Shown one piece after another: positions 42,938 to 50,987 of a stretch of 64,000 nucleotides of DNA; position 1 is the stretch's first letter; each line of letters begins with the position of its first letter. The DNA lies in NCBI RefSeq assembly GCF_030143255.1, contig NZ_JARJNR010000010.1, positions 1 to 64,000 of the forward strand. Reading direction: 5' to 3'. The position numbers were made by a program, and so were the translations under genes. Source of the DNA: Frigidibacter sp. SD6-1. GTDB taxonomy: Bacteria; Pseudomonadota; Alphaproteobacteria; Rhodobacterales; Rhodobacteraceae. The notes beneath the pieces are model-generated. The model made no database searches. It was not told the origin of the DNA and worked only from the letters and a program-made list of their open reading frames with translations.

Positions 42938-44263
42938 ATGTCCATCCCAGCCTGGCGACAAGAGCGCGAGACGCCCTCACTTTCCGAGGTCTTCCGCACC
43001 ATTGCGGTCGGCAACGGCGGCACCAGCCGGTTCCGCCGGTTCCTCGCCTTCATCGGCCCCGGCTATCTGGTGGCCGTGGGCTACATGGACCCCGGCAACT
43101 GGGCGACCTCGCTCGCCGGCGGGGCGGCCTTCGGCTACACGCTGCTGTTCGTAGCCCTTCTGTCGAACATCATGGCGATCCTCCTGCAATCGCTCTGCGC
43201 GCGGTTGGCGGTCGCCTCGGGTCGCGATCTGGCGCAGGCCTGTCGAGATGCCTTTCCGAAATGGATGTCGGTGCCCCTTTGGGTTTTCGCCGAGCTAGCC
43301 ATCATCGCCACCGATCTGGCCGAGGTGATCGGCACCGCCATCGGCCTGAACCTGCTGTTCGGCATCCCGCTGGAGATCGGCATCTTCATCACCGCCGCCG
43401 ACGTGTTCCTGATCTTGTGGCTGCAGAACAAGGGGTTCCGCTGGATCGAGGCGCTGATCATCTCGCTGATGGCACTGATCGCGGCCTGTTTTGTCGTGCT
43501 GATCGCGCAGTCCGATCCGGTCTGGGGCGACGTCATCGCCGGGTTCGCCCCGAGCCGTGAGATCGTCAGCAACCCGACCATGCTCTACCTTGCCCTTGGC
43601 ATCATCGGAGCCACGGTCATGCCGCATAACCTCTATCTGCATTCGGGCATCGTGCAGACCCGCGCCTTTGGCATGGACCTGCCCGCCAAGCGCGAGGCGT
43701 TGCGGTTGGCGACTTGGGACAGCACCATTGCGCTGATGTTCGCGTTGACGATCAATGCCTCGATCCTGATCCTTGCCGCTGCCGCCTTCTACACCGTCGG
43801 CGAAAATGACGTGGCCGAGATCGACAAGGCGCACCTGTTGCTGGAGCCGCTGCTGGGGTCGTCACTGGCGCCGGTCCTGTTCGGGGTGGCGCTTTTGTGC
43901 GCAGGCCTGAACTCCACTGTCACAGCCACGATGGCCGGGCAGATCGTGATGGAAGGCTTCATTCGGCTGCGCATCGCCCCCTGGGCGCGGCGGCTGATCA
44001 CCCGCGGCCTTGCCATCATCCCGGCGGTCTTCGTGATCCTGCTCTACGGCAGTGAGGGCGTGGGTGAGCTGCTGATCCTGAGCCAGGTGGTGCTGTCCTT
44101 CCAACTGCCCTTCGCCATCGTGCCTTTGGTCATGTTCACCGCCAGCCGCGCCAAGATGGGCGAACTGGTCGCCCCACGCTGGCTGACGGGCCTCTGCTGG
44201 TTGATCGCCGCCGTCATCATCGTGCTGAACGTGAACCTGTTGTCGACCGTGCTTTTGGGCTGA
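42938..44263 (+). CDS. mntH: Mn2+/H+ symporter (Nramp family)
   Basis: A 441-residue Nramp transporter with 11 membrane segments, the helix-1 metal-binding motif 'DPGNW' and the helix-6 motif '[10 protein letters not shown]', both essential for divalent-metal selection. '[19 protein letters not shown]' is the conserved later loop. It imports manganese, protecting against oxidative stress. The ATG at 42938 is the first with a good N-terminus. Confidence 0.94.
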   Translation: MSIPAWRQERETPSLSEVFRTIAVGNGGTSRFRRFLAFIGPGYLVAVGYMDPGNWATSLAGGAAFGYTLLFVALLSNIMAILLQSLCARLAVASGRDLAQACRDAFPKWMSVPLWVFAELAIIATDLAEVIGTAIGLNLLFGIPLEIGIFITAADVFLILWLQNKGFRWIEALIISLMALIAACFVVLIAQSDPVWGDVIAGFAPSREIVSNPTMLYLALGIIGATVMPHNLYLHSGIVQTRAFGMDLPAKREALRLATWDSTIALMFALTINASILILAAAAFYTVGENDVAEIDKAHLLLEPLLGSSLAPVLFGVALLCAGLNSTVTATMAGQIVMEGFIRLRIAPWARRLITRGLAIIPAVFVILLYGSEGVGELLILSQVVLSFQLPFAIVPLVMFTASRAKMGELVAPRWLTGLCWLIAAVIIVLNVNLLSTVLLG

Positions 44264-44354
44264 CCCTTCACCCTTCGGTGAGAGCACGAATTCGGGCTTG
44301 AACCTCAAGCGGCTGGAGGTTTTAGACAGAGAGCAATAAACAGGCAGGTTACGG

Positions 44355-44948
44355 ATGCGGTTGACAAGGTTACAGAAAATCCTCTGGGCGGCGGCGGGAC
44401 TGGCCACGCTGGCCTATGGGCTGCTCGTGCTGTTGCCAAACCGCGCGTCGGAGGCTGTCCCGCAAGCCGCCTTCCGACCGACCTTCACGCTGCCGGATGC
44501 CGAGGGTCGGGTGCGCACCCCTGCCGAGTTTGCGGGCCAGCATCTTCTGGTCTTCTTCGGCTTCACCAACTGCCCGGACGTCTGCCCGACAACACTTTCC
44601 GAAGTGGCGCAGGTGATGGACGATCTGGGCGACGACGCTGCCCTTGTGCAGCCTCTGTTCATCTCGATCGATCCCGAGCGGGATCGCAGACTGGGGCTGG
44701 CCGAGTTCACTGCGGCGTTCCACCCGTCGATCATCGGGCTTGCCGGGGACGAGGCACAGACCCGCGCCGCGGCGGACAGCTTCCGCATCTTCTACGCGCG
44801 CGAGGGTGATGCCGCCGCCCCCGACGGCTACACCATGTCGCACAGCCCGGCGCTCTACCTCATCGGGCCCGAGGGTGACTGGCTGCGTCAGTTCACCTAC
44901 GGCACGCCCGCCACCGATATCCTTGCCGACCTTCAACCCAGATTGTGA
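44355..44948 (+). CDS. SCO1/SenC copper chaperone
   Basis: A 197-residue membrane-anchored thioredoxin-like protein with the copper motif 'CPDVCPTTL' and the later histidine in 'YTMSHSPALYLIG'. SCO proteins deliver copper to cytochrome oxidase or act as thiol reductases. It is the first of four copper-type genes in a row. It is preceded by a 91-bp gap that may hold a promoter. Confidence 0.9.
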   Translation: MRLTRLQKILWAAAGLATLAYGLLVLLPNRASEAVPQAAFRPTFTLPDAEGRVRTPAEFAGQHLLVFFGFTNCPDVCPTTLSEVAQVMDDLGDDAALVQPLFISIDPERDRRLGLAEFTAAFHPSIIGLAGDEAQTRAAADSFRIFYAREGDAAAPDGYTMSHSPALYLIGPEGDWLRQFTYGTPATDILADLQPRL

Positions 44949-44953
44949 CCGCC

Positions 44954-45424
44954 ATGAAATCCCTGATCCTCTCGGCCCTCCTCACCCTATCCGCCGCCCC
45001 CGTGCTGGCCTGCGAAACCTTCACCCTGGGCGATCTGAATATCGAACACGCCTGGTCCCGCGCCACCATCGGCGCGGACCGGCCGGGGGTATTCTATGTC
45101 GAGATCACCAACAACGGCAGCACAGATGATGCGCTGATCGGCATCGCGACCCCGGCTGCTGGCATGCCGATGCTGCACGAAACCGTGGTGACCGACGGCA
45201 TCGCCTCCATGCCACACGCCATGTCGATCCCGGTTCCGGCTGGCCAAACCGTCGAGCTGGCGCCCGGCGGCTATCATGGGATGCTGATGGGCCTGACCAC
45301 GACACTGGCCGAAGGCGACAGCTTCCCGGTGACACTCTCCTTCCAGAATGCCGGGGAAGTCGTCGTCAATGTCGAGGTTCTGTCGCTACGGGCGGAGGGT
45401 CCGGATTGCGACGACGCCAACTGA
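44954..45424 (+). CDS. PCuAC-type periplasmic copper chaperone
   Basis: A 156-residue exported protein with a signal peptide ending 'APVLACE'. The copper motif of the family is visible: 'MPMLHETVV', a methionine/histidine pair 'SMPHAMSI' and 'YHGMLMGL'. PCuAC binds Cu(I) and passes it to SCO and the oxidase CuA site. It ends overlapping the second SCO gene. The ATG at 44954 was chosen over an upstream GTG. Confidence 0.9.
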   Translation: MKSLILSALLTLSAAPVLACETFTLGDLNIEHAWSRATIGADRPGVFYVEITNNGSTDDALIGIATPAAGMPMLHETVVTDGIASMPHAMSIPVPAGQTVELAPGGYHGMLMGLTTTLAEGDSFPVTLSFQNAGEVVVNVEVLSLRAEGPDCDDAN

Positions 45425-46005
45425 TCCTTGGTCTGGGAGGCGCGAGCGGTGCATTGGCCTTCACGCTCGGCCTCGGCTGGTTGCAAAGCCGCGGCCGCGC
45501 GCAGCCGCCCGCCGCGCTTCTGCCACTGCCCATCGGCGAGATGGGCTTTGCCCTGACCAACCATCGCGGTGAACCGGTGCGCCCGGCAGACTGGATCGGC
45601 CGCCCGACCATGGCCTTCTTCGGCTTCACTTGGTGCCCCGATGTCTGCCCAACCACCCTCAGCGACATCTCGGGCTGGCTGGATGAGCTCGGGCCCGACG
45701 CCGACCGGCTGAACACCGTCTTCATCACCGTCGATCCCGAACGGGATACACAGCAAGTTCTGGCCGACTACCTGGCAAACTTCGATCCACGGATCACCGG
45801 CCTGACCGGCCCGCTGGCCGAGGTCGAACGCGCCGTCGCAGGCTTCCGCGCCCGGTTCGAAAAGGTGCCCCGCGACGGGGATTACACCATGGACCACACT
45901 GCCGGTGTGTTCCTGTTCCGCGCCGATGGGCGCTTTGCCAGCATCATCGACTACCACGAGGACCGCCGCTTCGCCCTGCCGAAGATACGCAGGGTTCTGA
46001 CCTGA
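45406..46005 (+). CDS. second SCO1/SenC copper chaperone
   Basis: A 199-residue protein with an N-terminal anchor ('LILGLGGASGALAFTLGLGW'), 'CPDVCPTTL' and the histidine in 'YTMDHTAGVFLF'. It starts with TTG at 45406, which has GGAGGG 7 bp upstream and overlaps the PCuAC gene by 19 bp. Two SCO copies flanking a PCuAC gene suggest paired delivery of two coppers or separate redox and metal roles. Confidence 0.88.
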   Translation: MRRRQLILGLGGASGALAFTLGLGWLQSRGRAQPPAALLPLPIGEMGFALTNHRGEPVRPADWIGRPTMAFFGFTWCPDVCPTTLSDISGWLDELGPDADRLNTVFITVDPERDTQQVLADYLANFDPRITGLTGPLAEVERAVAGFRARFEKVPRDGDYTMDHTAGVFLFRADGRFASIIDYHEDRRFALPKIRRVLT

Positions 46006-46031
46006 CAGCCACACCTGTTCCGGAGAGCCAC

Positions 46032-46508
46032 ATGACCAACACGCCCCTTCTGACCCGCCGCACAATGCTGCTGTCCGGCCTCGCCGTCGCGACTTTCGCG
46101 GCCAGTCCGGTGCGCAGCGCGGGCCCGTCGATCCATGTCGTAAAGGGAACCGGCTGCGAATGCTGCAACGCCTGGGTCGCCTATCTTCGGGACGAGGGTT
46201 TCACCGTGACGGACGAGGAGCGCTACGGCACGCTCCTGATGACCTACAAGGCCGAAGTGGGTGTGCCTCAAAGAATGATCTCCTGCCACACAGGGATGAT
46301 CGAGGGCTATGTGCTCGAAGGCCATGTCCCTGCGGCCGATATCCGGCGCCTGCTCGAGGAGCGGCCGGACGCGATCGGGCTTGCCGTGCCTGGGATGCCC
46401 TATGGATCGCCCGGCATGGGACCGGAGGACAGCCGCGAGGCCTACGACGTCCTGCTGATCGGCCGCGATGGCTCAACCGAGGTCTTCACCCGCTATCTGG
46501 CCGCCTGA
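46032..46508 (+). CDS. DUF411 copper-associated protein
   Basis: A 158-residue protein with a twin-arginine signal ('TRRTMLLSGLAVATFAAS') and the DUF411 core: 'IHVVKGTGCECCNAWVAYLRDEGF', 'VPQRMISCHTGMIEGYVLEGHVPA' and 'GLAVPGMPYGSPGM'. The cysteines and methionines fit metal binding. It completes the copper set. Confidence 0.88.
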   Translation: MTNTPLLTRRTMLLSGLAVATFAASPVRSAGPSIHVVKGTGCECCNAWVAYLRDEGFTVTDEERYGTLLMTYKAEVGVPQRMISCHTGMIEGYVLEGHVPAADIRRLLEERPDAIGLAVPGMPYGSPGMGPEDSREAYDVLLIGRDGSTEVFTRYLAA

Positions 46509-46527
46509 CAATTGTGTCGCCCGTGCT

Positions 46528-46806
46528 TCATGCCGCCTTCGGCCAACGGCGATGCAGGGTGTCGATGAAGACGGCATGGGTGTGGTGGGGCCCGTGTTCC
46601 GACAGGTGGAGATAATCGGCGGACAGGTCAGGAAGGTCGTGCCGCAAGAACGTCTGATCGTTCGCGGGCCAGAGGCGCAGCACCGCAACGAGGCCAGCCG
46701 CGCCGATGAGCGCCGTGACGCACAGACCGGGCACCGGCGCCGATCCCGCCGGCCAGCGGGTAGGTGACCAGCCAGCAGGCGCGCGAGAGGGCGAAGCTGC
46801 CATTCA
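46528..46806 (-). pseudogene. broken C-terminal remnant of an MFS transporter
   Basis: The minus strand encodes, in one frame, 'SFALSRACWLVTYPLAGG', and a few codons later in another frame 'GLCVTALIGAAGLVAVLRLWPAND' and a histidine-rich tail 'HHTHAVFIDTLHRRWP'. The pieces read as the last helices and cytoplasmic tail of an MFS transporter joined by a frameshift near 46725-46745. The 5' part of the gene is absent. It marks a junction between the metal cargo and the accessory core. Confidence 0.6.
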
Positions 46807-46860
46807 TGATGACCTTAGCGACTGACCGCCTTCTAGAGTGAGAGGAGTGCCGGTTTCCCG

Positions 46861-46905
46861 GTGACGGGTTAAAGGCTCGGGAGAGTGGCTCCCGGCGCCT
46901 GTCAC
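46861..46905 (+). promoter_or_regulatory. structured leader, AGYGG hairpin class (copy B)
   Basis: An outer stem GTGACGGG/CCTGTCAC (one wobble) encloses a 9-nt left bulge, an inner stem CGGGAG/CTCCCG with pentaloop AGTGG, and a right bulge GCG. The fold matches copy A, with a G-U pair replaced by G-C in the inner stem. It ends 12 nt before the ATG of the DUF932 gene, over the GGGAG ribosome site region. Confidence 0.7.
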
Positions 46906-46917
46906 GGGAGATAGCCG

Positions 46918-48117
46918 ATGGGCGTTGTGGAAGTTCTGGATCCGGTCGCGCCGGCGCGAGCCGGTGGCTGGAAGGTGGATGTGAGCCGGGGTGAGCGGAA
47001 CGGGCGAGTGTCGTCCGAATGGTTCAACCGCCCCGACGACGAGCGGTATCTGTCGCTCGACGATCTCTGGGCCAATGTGAAGGGTCGGTCCGAGCGCAGC
47101 CGCAGCCGGGTGGTGCAGACGGCGGACATCCGAGTCGAGGCCGCGCGCGACAGCGCCGAGCGGCTACATCTGGTCCTGCCGAAAGCACATGAACCGGTGG
47201 CACCTACGCACTGGGCCTTCGGCCAGCTTGCCAGCATCGTCGGCGCACCGGCCTCCTACCTGCGGCAACTGCCCGCGCCACTGGCGGGGATCAACCTGCA
47301 ATACGGCCTAACCAACCACCGCGCAGAGCAGGTGAAGACCTTCGAGACCGAGGATGGCCGCACTGAATTGCGCGCGGTGACTGGCCCCGACTACGGCCGC
47401 ATCCATGACCACGAACTGGTCGAGGCGGTGCAGCGCATCGCGGGCAATGGCACCGGCGACACGCGCTGGAAGGTGCCGGGCGTGCTCGACTGGTCGACCG
47501 GGGTCTACAACCCAGATGTCGAGATCAGCCGCGACACGACCACGCTTTATGCCTCTGACCGCGATGTCTTCCTGTTCCTGGTCGACGATCACAATCCGAT
47601 CGAGGCGGGCCGCCTGCCTGATGGCTCCCCTGATCTCTACTTCCGGGGCTTCTATTGCTGGAACTCCGAGGTCGGGGCCAAGACACTCGGCATGGCGAGC
47701 TTCTACCTGCGGGCCGTCTGCCAGAACCGCAACCTCTGGGGCGTCGAAGATTTTCAGGAGATCAAGATCCGCCACTCGAAATACGCCGCCTCGCGCTTCG
47801 CCCATGAAGCGGCCCCGGCGCTGACCCGTTTCGCTAATTCCTCGCCGCAGGGTTTCGTGAACGGCATCAAGGCCGCGCGGCAGCAGATCGTCGCGCGGAC
47901 GGATGAGGACCGGGATGACTTCCTTCGCAGGCGCGGCTTCTCGAAGGCCGAGTCGGGCAAGATCATCGAGAAGGTGTTGATGGAAGCGGGCCGCCCGCCG
48001 GAGAGCATCTTCGACTTCGTGCAGGGCATCACGCGGTTGGCGCGCGACAAGACCCAGCAGGATGCTCGCCTCGACATGGAAGGGCGCGCGAAGAAGCTCC
48101 TCGACCGGGTCGGCTGA
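46918..48117 (+). CDS. DUF932 plasmid accessory protein
   Basis: A 399-residue protein of the DUF932 (phage/plasmid-like, LGT_TM32-type) family, recognised by 'LVLPKAHEPVAPTHWAFGQLASIVGAPASYLRQLPAPL', 'VTGPDYGRIHDHELVEAVQRI', 'YASDRDVFLFLVDDHNPIEAG' and 'FYLRAVCQNRNLWGV'. Such proteins are near universal on large alphaproteobacterial conjugative elements. Their function is unknown, though they occur with anti-restriction and repair genes. It is the first gene of the accessory core and carries the structured leader. Confidence 0.85.
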   Translation: MGVVEVLDPVAPARAGGWKVDVSRGERNGRVSSEWFNRPDDERYLSLDDLWANVKGRSERSRSRVVQTADIRVEAARDSAERLHLVLPKAHEPVAPTHWAFGQLASIVGAPASYLRQLPAPLAGINLQYGLTNHRAEQVKTFETEDGRTELRAVTGPDYGRIHDHELVEAVQRIAGNGTGDTRWKVPGVLDWSTGVYNPDVEISRDTTTLYASDRDVFLFLVDDHNPIEAGRLPDGSPDLYFRGFYCWNSEVGAKTLGMASFYLRAVCQNRNLWGVEDFQEIKIRHSKYAASRFAHEAAPALTRFANSSPQGFVNGIKAARQQIVARTDEDRDDFLRRRGFSKAESGKIIEKVLMEAGRPPESIFDFVQGITRLARDKTQQDARLDMEGRAKKLLDRVG

Positions 48118-48134
48118 CGCCGGGGCCCGCCACA

Positions 48135-48161
48135 GCGACCGCCCGCATGCGCGGCGGTCGC
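48135..48161 (+). terminator. terminator-like hairpin after the DUF932 gene
   Basis: GCGACCGCC and GGCGGTCGC pair perfectly (9 bp) around a 9-nt loop, 18 bp after the stop codon, followed by GCTTTCCCC. It separates the DUF932 transcript from radC. Confidence 0.65.
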
Positions 48162-48243
48162 GCTTTCCCCTTCCACAGGCACGCCAGTTGCCCCGTCCCG
48201 ATAGGGCAGGGGGCTTCGGCCTGCGCAATTCAGCGAAACCCCC

Positions 48244-48684
48244 ATGACCCCCCAGGAAGAAACCGTCATCCTCGAGGCCCGTGATATCCTCGGCCGCTAT
48301 CTCAGCCAGAACCCCGTCATTGGCAGCTGGCAGGCGCTGATGGACTATTGTGCTCTGACCGTCCGAGGTCCCAACGAGCGGTTCCATGTCCTCTATCTTG
48401 ACCGCAAGAACCGCGTCATCTCCGATGAGCGTCTCTCGACCGGCACGGTTGATCATGTCCCGGTCTATCCGCGCGAGGTGATCAAGCGGGCGCTGATGCT
48501 GAATGCCAGCGCCCTGATCCTGATCCACAACCACCCGTCAGGCGATCCGACGCCCTCGGAGGCCGATCTCGGCATGACCAAGGAGATCCAGAAGGGGTGC
48601 AAGTATCTTGGTCTGATGCTGCACGATCATATCATAGTCGGGGCCGGGACCGAGCTGAGCCTGCGGGCCCTCGGCAAGCTCTGA
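48244..48684 (+). CDS. radC: RadC-family JAB-domain protein
   Basis: A 146-residue protein containing the complete JAMM/MPN+ metalloprotease-like domain: 'HVLYLDRKNRVISDERLSTGTVDHVPVYPREVIKRAL' and the zinc motif 'HNHPSGDPTPSEAD'. It lacks the N-terminal HhH region of chromosomal RadC, as in plasmid and phage versions. The biochemical role of RadC is not settled. Confidence 0.93.
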   Translation: MTPQEETVILEARDILGRYLSQNPVIGSWQALMDYCALTVRGPNERFHVLYLDRKNRVISDERLSTGTVDHVPVYPREVIKRALMLNASALILIHNHPSGDPTPSEADLGMTKEIQKGCKYLGLMLHDHIIVGAGTELSLRALGKL

Positions 48685-48743
48685 GGGCCCATCGGACCCA
48701 TCACCGCTGCCCCTTCGAGGAAGAGGGCGGCGGTTTGGTCTTT

Positions 48744-48780
48744 GACGGATGAGGCGGGGAGAGCGGCTTCCCGCGCCGTC
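48744..48780 (+). promoter_or_regulatory. structured leader, AGYGG hairpin class (copy C)
   Basis: An outer stem GACGG/CCGTC encloses a 6-nt left bulge, an inner stem CGGGGAG/CTTCCCG with pentaloop AGCGG, and a 2-nt right bulge. It lies 12 nt before the ATG at 48793 and immediately before the GGAG ribosome site. Pairing is kept although the inner stem is one pair longer than in copies A and B. Confidence 0.7.
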
Positions 48781-48792
48781 GGAGATCTTCCC

Positions 48793-49311
48793 ATGTTCGA
48801 CCTGCCATTGCCCATCCACCCGACCACTTACGCGCGGGTCGTCCCACCGCACTTTTCAACTGGTGATGTCGACCCCAATCACCCCTTCGCCCTGACCCTG
48901 TCTCGCCGCGCGCCGGCCGATCTGATGTCGGGCCGGGCCGCCCCGCTCGTCCTGGCACGCTTCGAGAAGTTGGCTGAGGCCATGCAGGGCGCGATCGACT
49001 ATGCCGAGGGGATTGCCCCGGATGCTGCGCCCCAGCTCCTAGCGATCCTTGACCGTGACGAGCGCCTTGTGCTGGCCGGGGCCGCCAGTGAGCAAGCTGT
49101 CGCCTGGTGCCACCCGGTGACGAGCGCGGCCGAGGCGCGGGGCGTCGTGACCGAGGCGAGCCAGCTGCGCGCGCAAGCGGGCCGCGCGGCCGCCTGGGGT
49201 GAGGCCGATCTGGCGGTTCGGCTACGCCTCCGCGCCGATCTTCTGGACGGGCGTCTCGTCGACCCACTCTGGCGCGCTTTCGCCGCCCGCGCGCTGCAGG
49301 TCGCGGCGTGA
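48793..49311 (+). CDS. accessory-core protein of unknown function
   Basis: A 172-residue soluble alanine-rich protein starting MFDLPLPIHPTTYARV. The C-terminal two thirds look all-helical ('LARFEKLAEAMQGAIDYAEGIAP', 'AEARGVVTEASQLRAQAGRAAAWGEADLAVRLRLRADLL'). The ATG at 48793 was chosen for its GGAG site after the leader. No family was recognised. It lies between radC and a run of small acidic proteins that recur together on alphaproteobacterial plasmids. Confidence 0.7.
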   Translation: MFDLPLPIHPTTYARVVPPHFSTGDVDPNHPFALTLSRRAPADLMSGRAAPLVLARFEKLAEAMQGAIDYAEGIAPDAAPQLLAILDRDERLVLAGAASEQAVAWCHPVTSAAEARGVVTEASQLRAQAGRAAAWGEADLAVRLRLRADLLDGRLVDPLWRAFAARALQVAA

Positions 49312-49338
49312 CGCCCGAGAGGCAGAGAAGGGCAGGGG

Positions 49339-49389
49339 GGATTTGGAGCTTGTCCGGGGGAGAGAGATCGCCCGGCCCGACTCCGATCC
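49339..49389 (+). promoter_or_regulatory. second-class structured leader (copy D)
   Basis: GGAT and GGAG (49339-49342, 49345-49348) pair with CTCC and ATCC (49381-49384, 49386-49389) around an inner stem CCGGG/CCCGG whose loop contains GAGAGAG. It is 23 nt ahead of the ATG at 49413. It resembles the leader at 53800-53843 in the upstream GAGAGG-N-AGAG run and the GAGAGAG loop. Confidence 0.45.
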
Positions 49390-49412
49390 CTTTCCTTTTC
49401 CGGAGATACCCG

Positions 49413-49904
49413 ATGAACATGACTGAACCCACCCTCACGCCGCCGATGGCACCCTCGACCGTCGACATGGCACAGATCTTCGCCGCGCATGCCGCGCGCG
49501 CGGCCCGGATCGAAGCGCTGCGCCCGGGCAACAAGGACCGCCTTTTCGACGGCCTCACGGCCGCTGGCATCACCCATGTCACTGTCACCTTTGACGGTGC
49601 CGGGGACAGTGGCCAGATCGAAAGCATCGGCGCCTGGTCCGGCGAGACCGCCGTCGATTTTCCCGCCACCGTGATCGCATACGCCGCGCTCACCTGGGAC
49701 GATCCCGAGGTCGAGATGCGGCAGCTCTCGCTGGAGGATGTCGTCGAGCAACTGGCCTATGACTTTCTCTCCGACACCCATGGCGGCTGGGAGAACAACG
49801 ACGGCGCCTGGGGCGAATTCTGCTTCGACGCCGCGGTCCGCTGCATCCACCTCGAGTTCAACGAACGGTTCACGTCGTCCGAACTCCATACCCACGATTT
49901 CTAA
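49413..49904 (+). CDS. acidic accessory protein (DUF6878-like)
   Basis: A 163-residue acidic protein whose C-terminal part 'VEQLAYDFLSDTHGGWENNDGAWGEFCFDAAVRCIHLEFNERF' is distinctive, with a run of conserved tryptophan, glycine and acidic residues. I associate it with DUF6878 but cannot verify the number. It is preceded by GGAGATACCCG and a structured leader. Its neighbours suggest a role in the plasmid accessory core, not replication itself. Confidence 0.7.
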   Translation: MNMTEPTLTPPMAPSTVDMAQIFAAHAARAARIEALRPGNKDRLFDGLTAAGITHVTVTFDGAGDSGQIESIGAWSGETAVDFPATVIAYAALTWDDPEVEMRQLSLEDVVEQLAYDFLSDTHGGWENNDGAWGEFCFDAAVRCIHLEFNERFTSSELHTHDF

Positions 49905-49914
49905 GGGGGCGGCG

Positions 49915-50292
49915 ATGGCACATCCTTATCACCACGCCCTGTCCTCAGTGAAAACATGGGGCGGCACGGTCGACGACTTCATCGCGGTGCATGCCTGGTT
50001 CGACCAGAGCAAGGAGATTACTGCGGACTTTCGGCACCGGGCGCTGCGCCACCATGCCGAGGGCATTTTCATGGCCGAGACGATCTTTGGGGTGACCCTC
50101 ACGCTCTCGACCGGGCGCATCATTCCGACCCGCTGGGTCGGCGAACAGCATGTGAAGGAAGATCTGGGCTTCATCCCGAGCTTCGCTGATTGGGTGAAGG
50201 CCATCCGACCCGAGCCATGGATGGGCCGGGCCGCGCAGATTGAGGCGCTGGTCGATCCACATCTTGCCTCACCCGTGGTCGAGGTCACCTGA
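49915..50292 (+). CDS. accessory-core protein (DUF6915-like)
   Basis: A 125-residue protein, MAHPYHHALSSVKTWGG at the start, with 'AVHAWFDQSKEITADFRHRALRHHAEGIFMAE' and 'IIPTRWVGEQHVKEDLGFIPSFADWVKAI'. Similar small proteins with His-rich 'RHHAEG' segments occur on phages and plasmids. Clustered histidines (RHRALRHHAEG) could bind metal. It follows the previous gene by 10 bp and precedes the next by 1 bp. Confidence 0.75.
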   Translation: MAHPYHHALSSVKTWGGTVDDFIAVHAWFDQSKEITADFRHRALRHHAEGIFMAETIFGVTLTLSTGRIIPTRWVGEQHVKEDLGFIPSFADWVKAIRPEPWMGRAAQIEALVDPHLASPVVEVT

Positions 50293-50293
50293 G

Positions 50294-50491
50294 ATGACCG
50301 ACCCCGCATATCAGCGCCTCGGCCTGCCCGTGACGGCCTCGCCCTTCACCGTCCTGCGCGCGGCGATCCGGGCGCTCCACCCCGACACGCGCGCCGTTCG
50401 CGGCTTTCGGACGGCGCGTAAGCGCTTCTACCGGCAGATGCTCTGCGCGCATGTCGCGCGACAGGCGGCGGGCGACAAGCCCACCGGCTGA
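50294..50491 (+). CDS. 65-residue protein resembling a shortened J-domain
   Basis: A basic small protein with 'AYQRLGLPVTASPFTVLRAAIRALHPDTRAVRGFRTARKRFYRQM'. The spacing of Y-x-x-LG, a helix and the tripeptide HPD follows a DnaJ J-domain, but the second helix is about three residues shorter than normal. The start at 50294 lies 1 bp after the preceding stop. Whether it binds DnaK is unknown. Chance resemblance is possible. Confidence 0.6.
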   Translation: MTDPAYQRLGLPVTASPFTVLRAAIRALHPDTRAVRGFRTARKRFYRQMLCAHVARQAAGDKPTG

Positions 50492-50526
50492 TCGCGCCCA
50501 ACCACCCCCATCATCCCGACACACCG

Positions 50527-50544
50527 CCCGGCCTCTTGGCCGGG
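50527..50544 (+). terminator. hairpin between small accessory genes
   Basis: CCCGGCC-TCTT-GGCCGGG (7-bp stem) followed by TCTTCCCC lies 36 bp after a stop and 24 bp before the ATG at 50568. It may be a partial terminator or part of the leader of the next gene. Confidence 0.5.
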
Positions 50545-50567
50545 TCTTCCCCATTCAGGAGGTTCCC

Positions 50568-50987
50568 ATGGCGGATTACTTCACCCATTTCTCGTGCCTG
50601 CTCGACGTCGGCACTCCCGACAAGGCCGCTCGCGCGCTTGCCCTGTTCCAGAGCTTGCGCGAAACCGATCAGGATGCCGACGACCCGGAGGTCACGGGCT
50701 TTGATCTCGTGCGCCAAGATGCACCCGAGGGCAGCACCCTCTGGATCCATGACGATGACCACGGCGATGTCGATGCGGTCATCCGTTTCGTGCTGCGCCT
50801 TGCCGAAGAGCTCGACCTCACCGGTCTCTGGGGGTTCCAGTACGCCCTGACCTGTTCCCGGCCTCGCCTCGACGCCTTCGGCGGCGGCGCGCATGTCATC
50901 GACCTCGGCGCGCGCAAATCCGTCGGCTGGACGAGCGGCCAGGAATGGCTGGCCGCCGCGCTGAACGGGGAGGACGCACATGCCTGA
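50568..50987 (+). CDS. accessory-core acidic protein of unknown function
   Basis: A 139-residue protein, MADYFTHFSCLLDVGTPDKAARAL, with 'GSTLWIHDDDHGDVDAVIRFVLRLAEELDLTGLWGFQYALTCSRPRLDAFGGGAHVIDL'. A run of acidic residues 'DDDHGD' and the 'WGFQYA' box stand out. AGGAGG precedes the ATG. Homologues occur on plasmids and phages, without known function to me. It overlaps the next gene by 8 bp. Confidence 0.72.
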   Translation: MADYFTHFSCLLDVGTPDKAARALALFQSLRETDQDADDPEVTGFDLVRQDAPEGSTLWIHDDDHGDVDAVIRFVLRLAEELDLTGLWGFQYALTCSRPRLDAFGGGAHVIDLGARKSVGWTSGQEWLAAALNGEDAHA

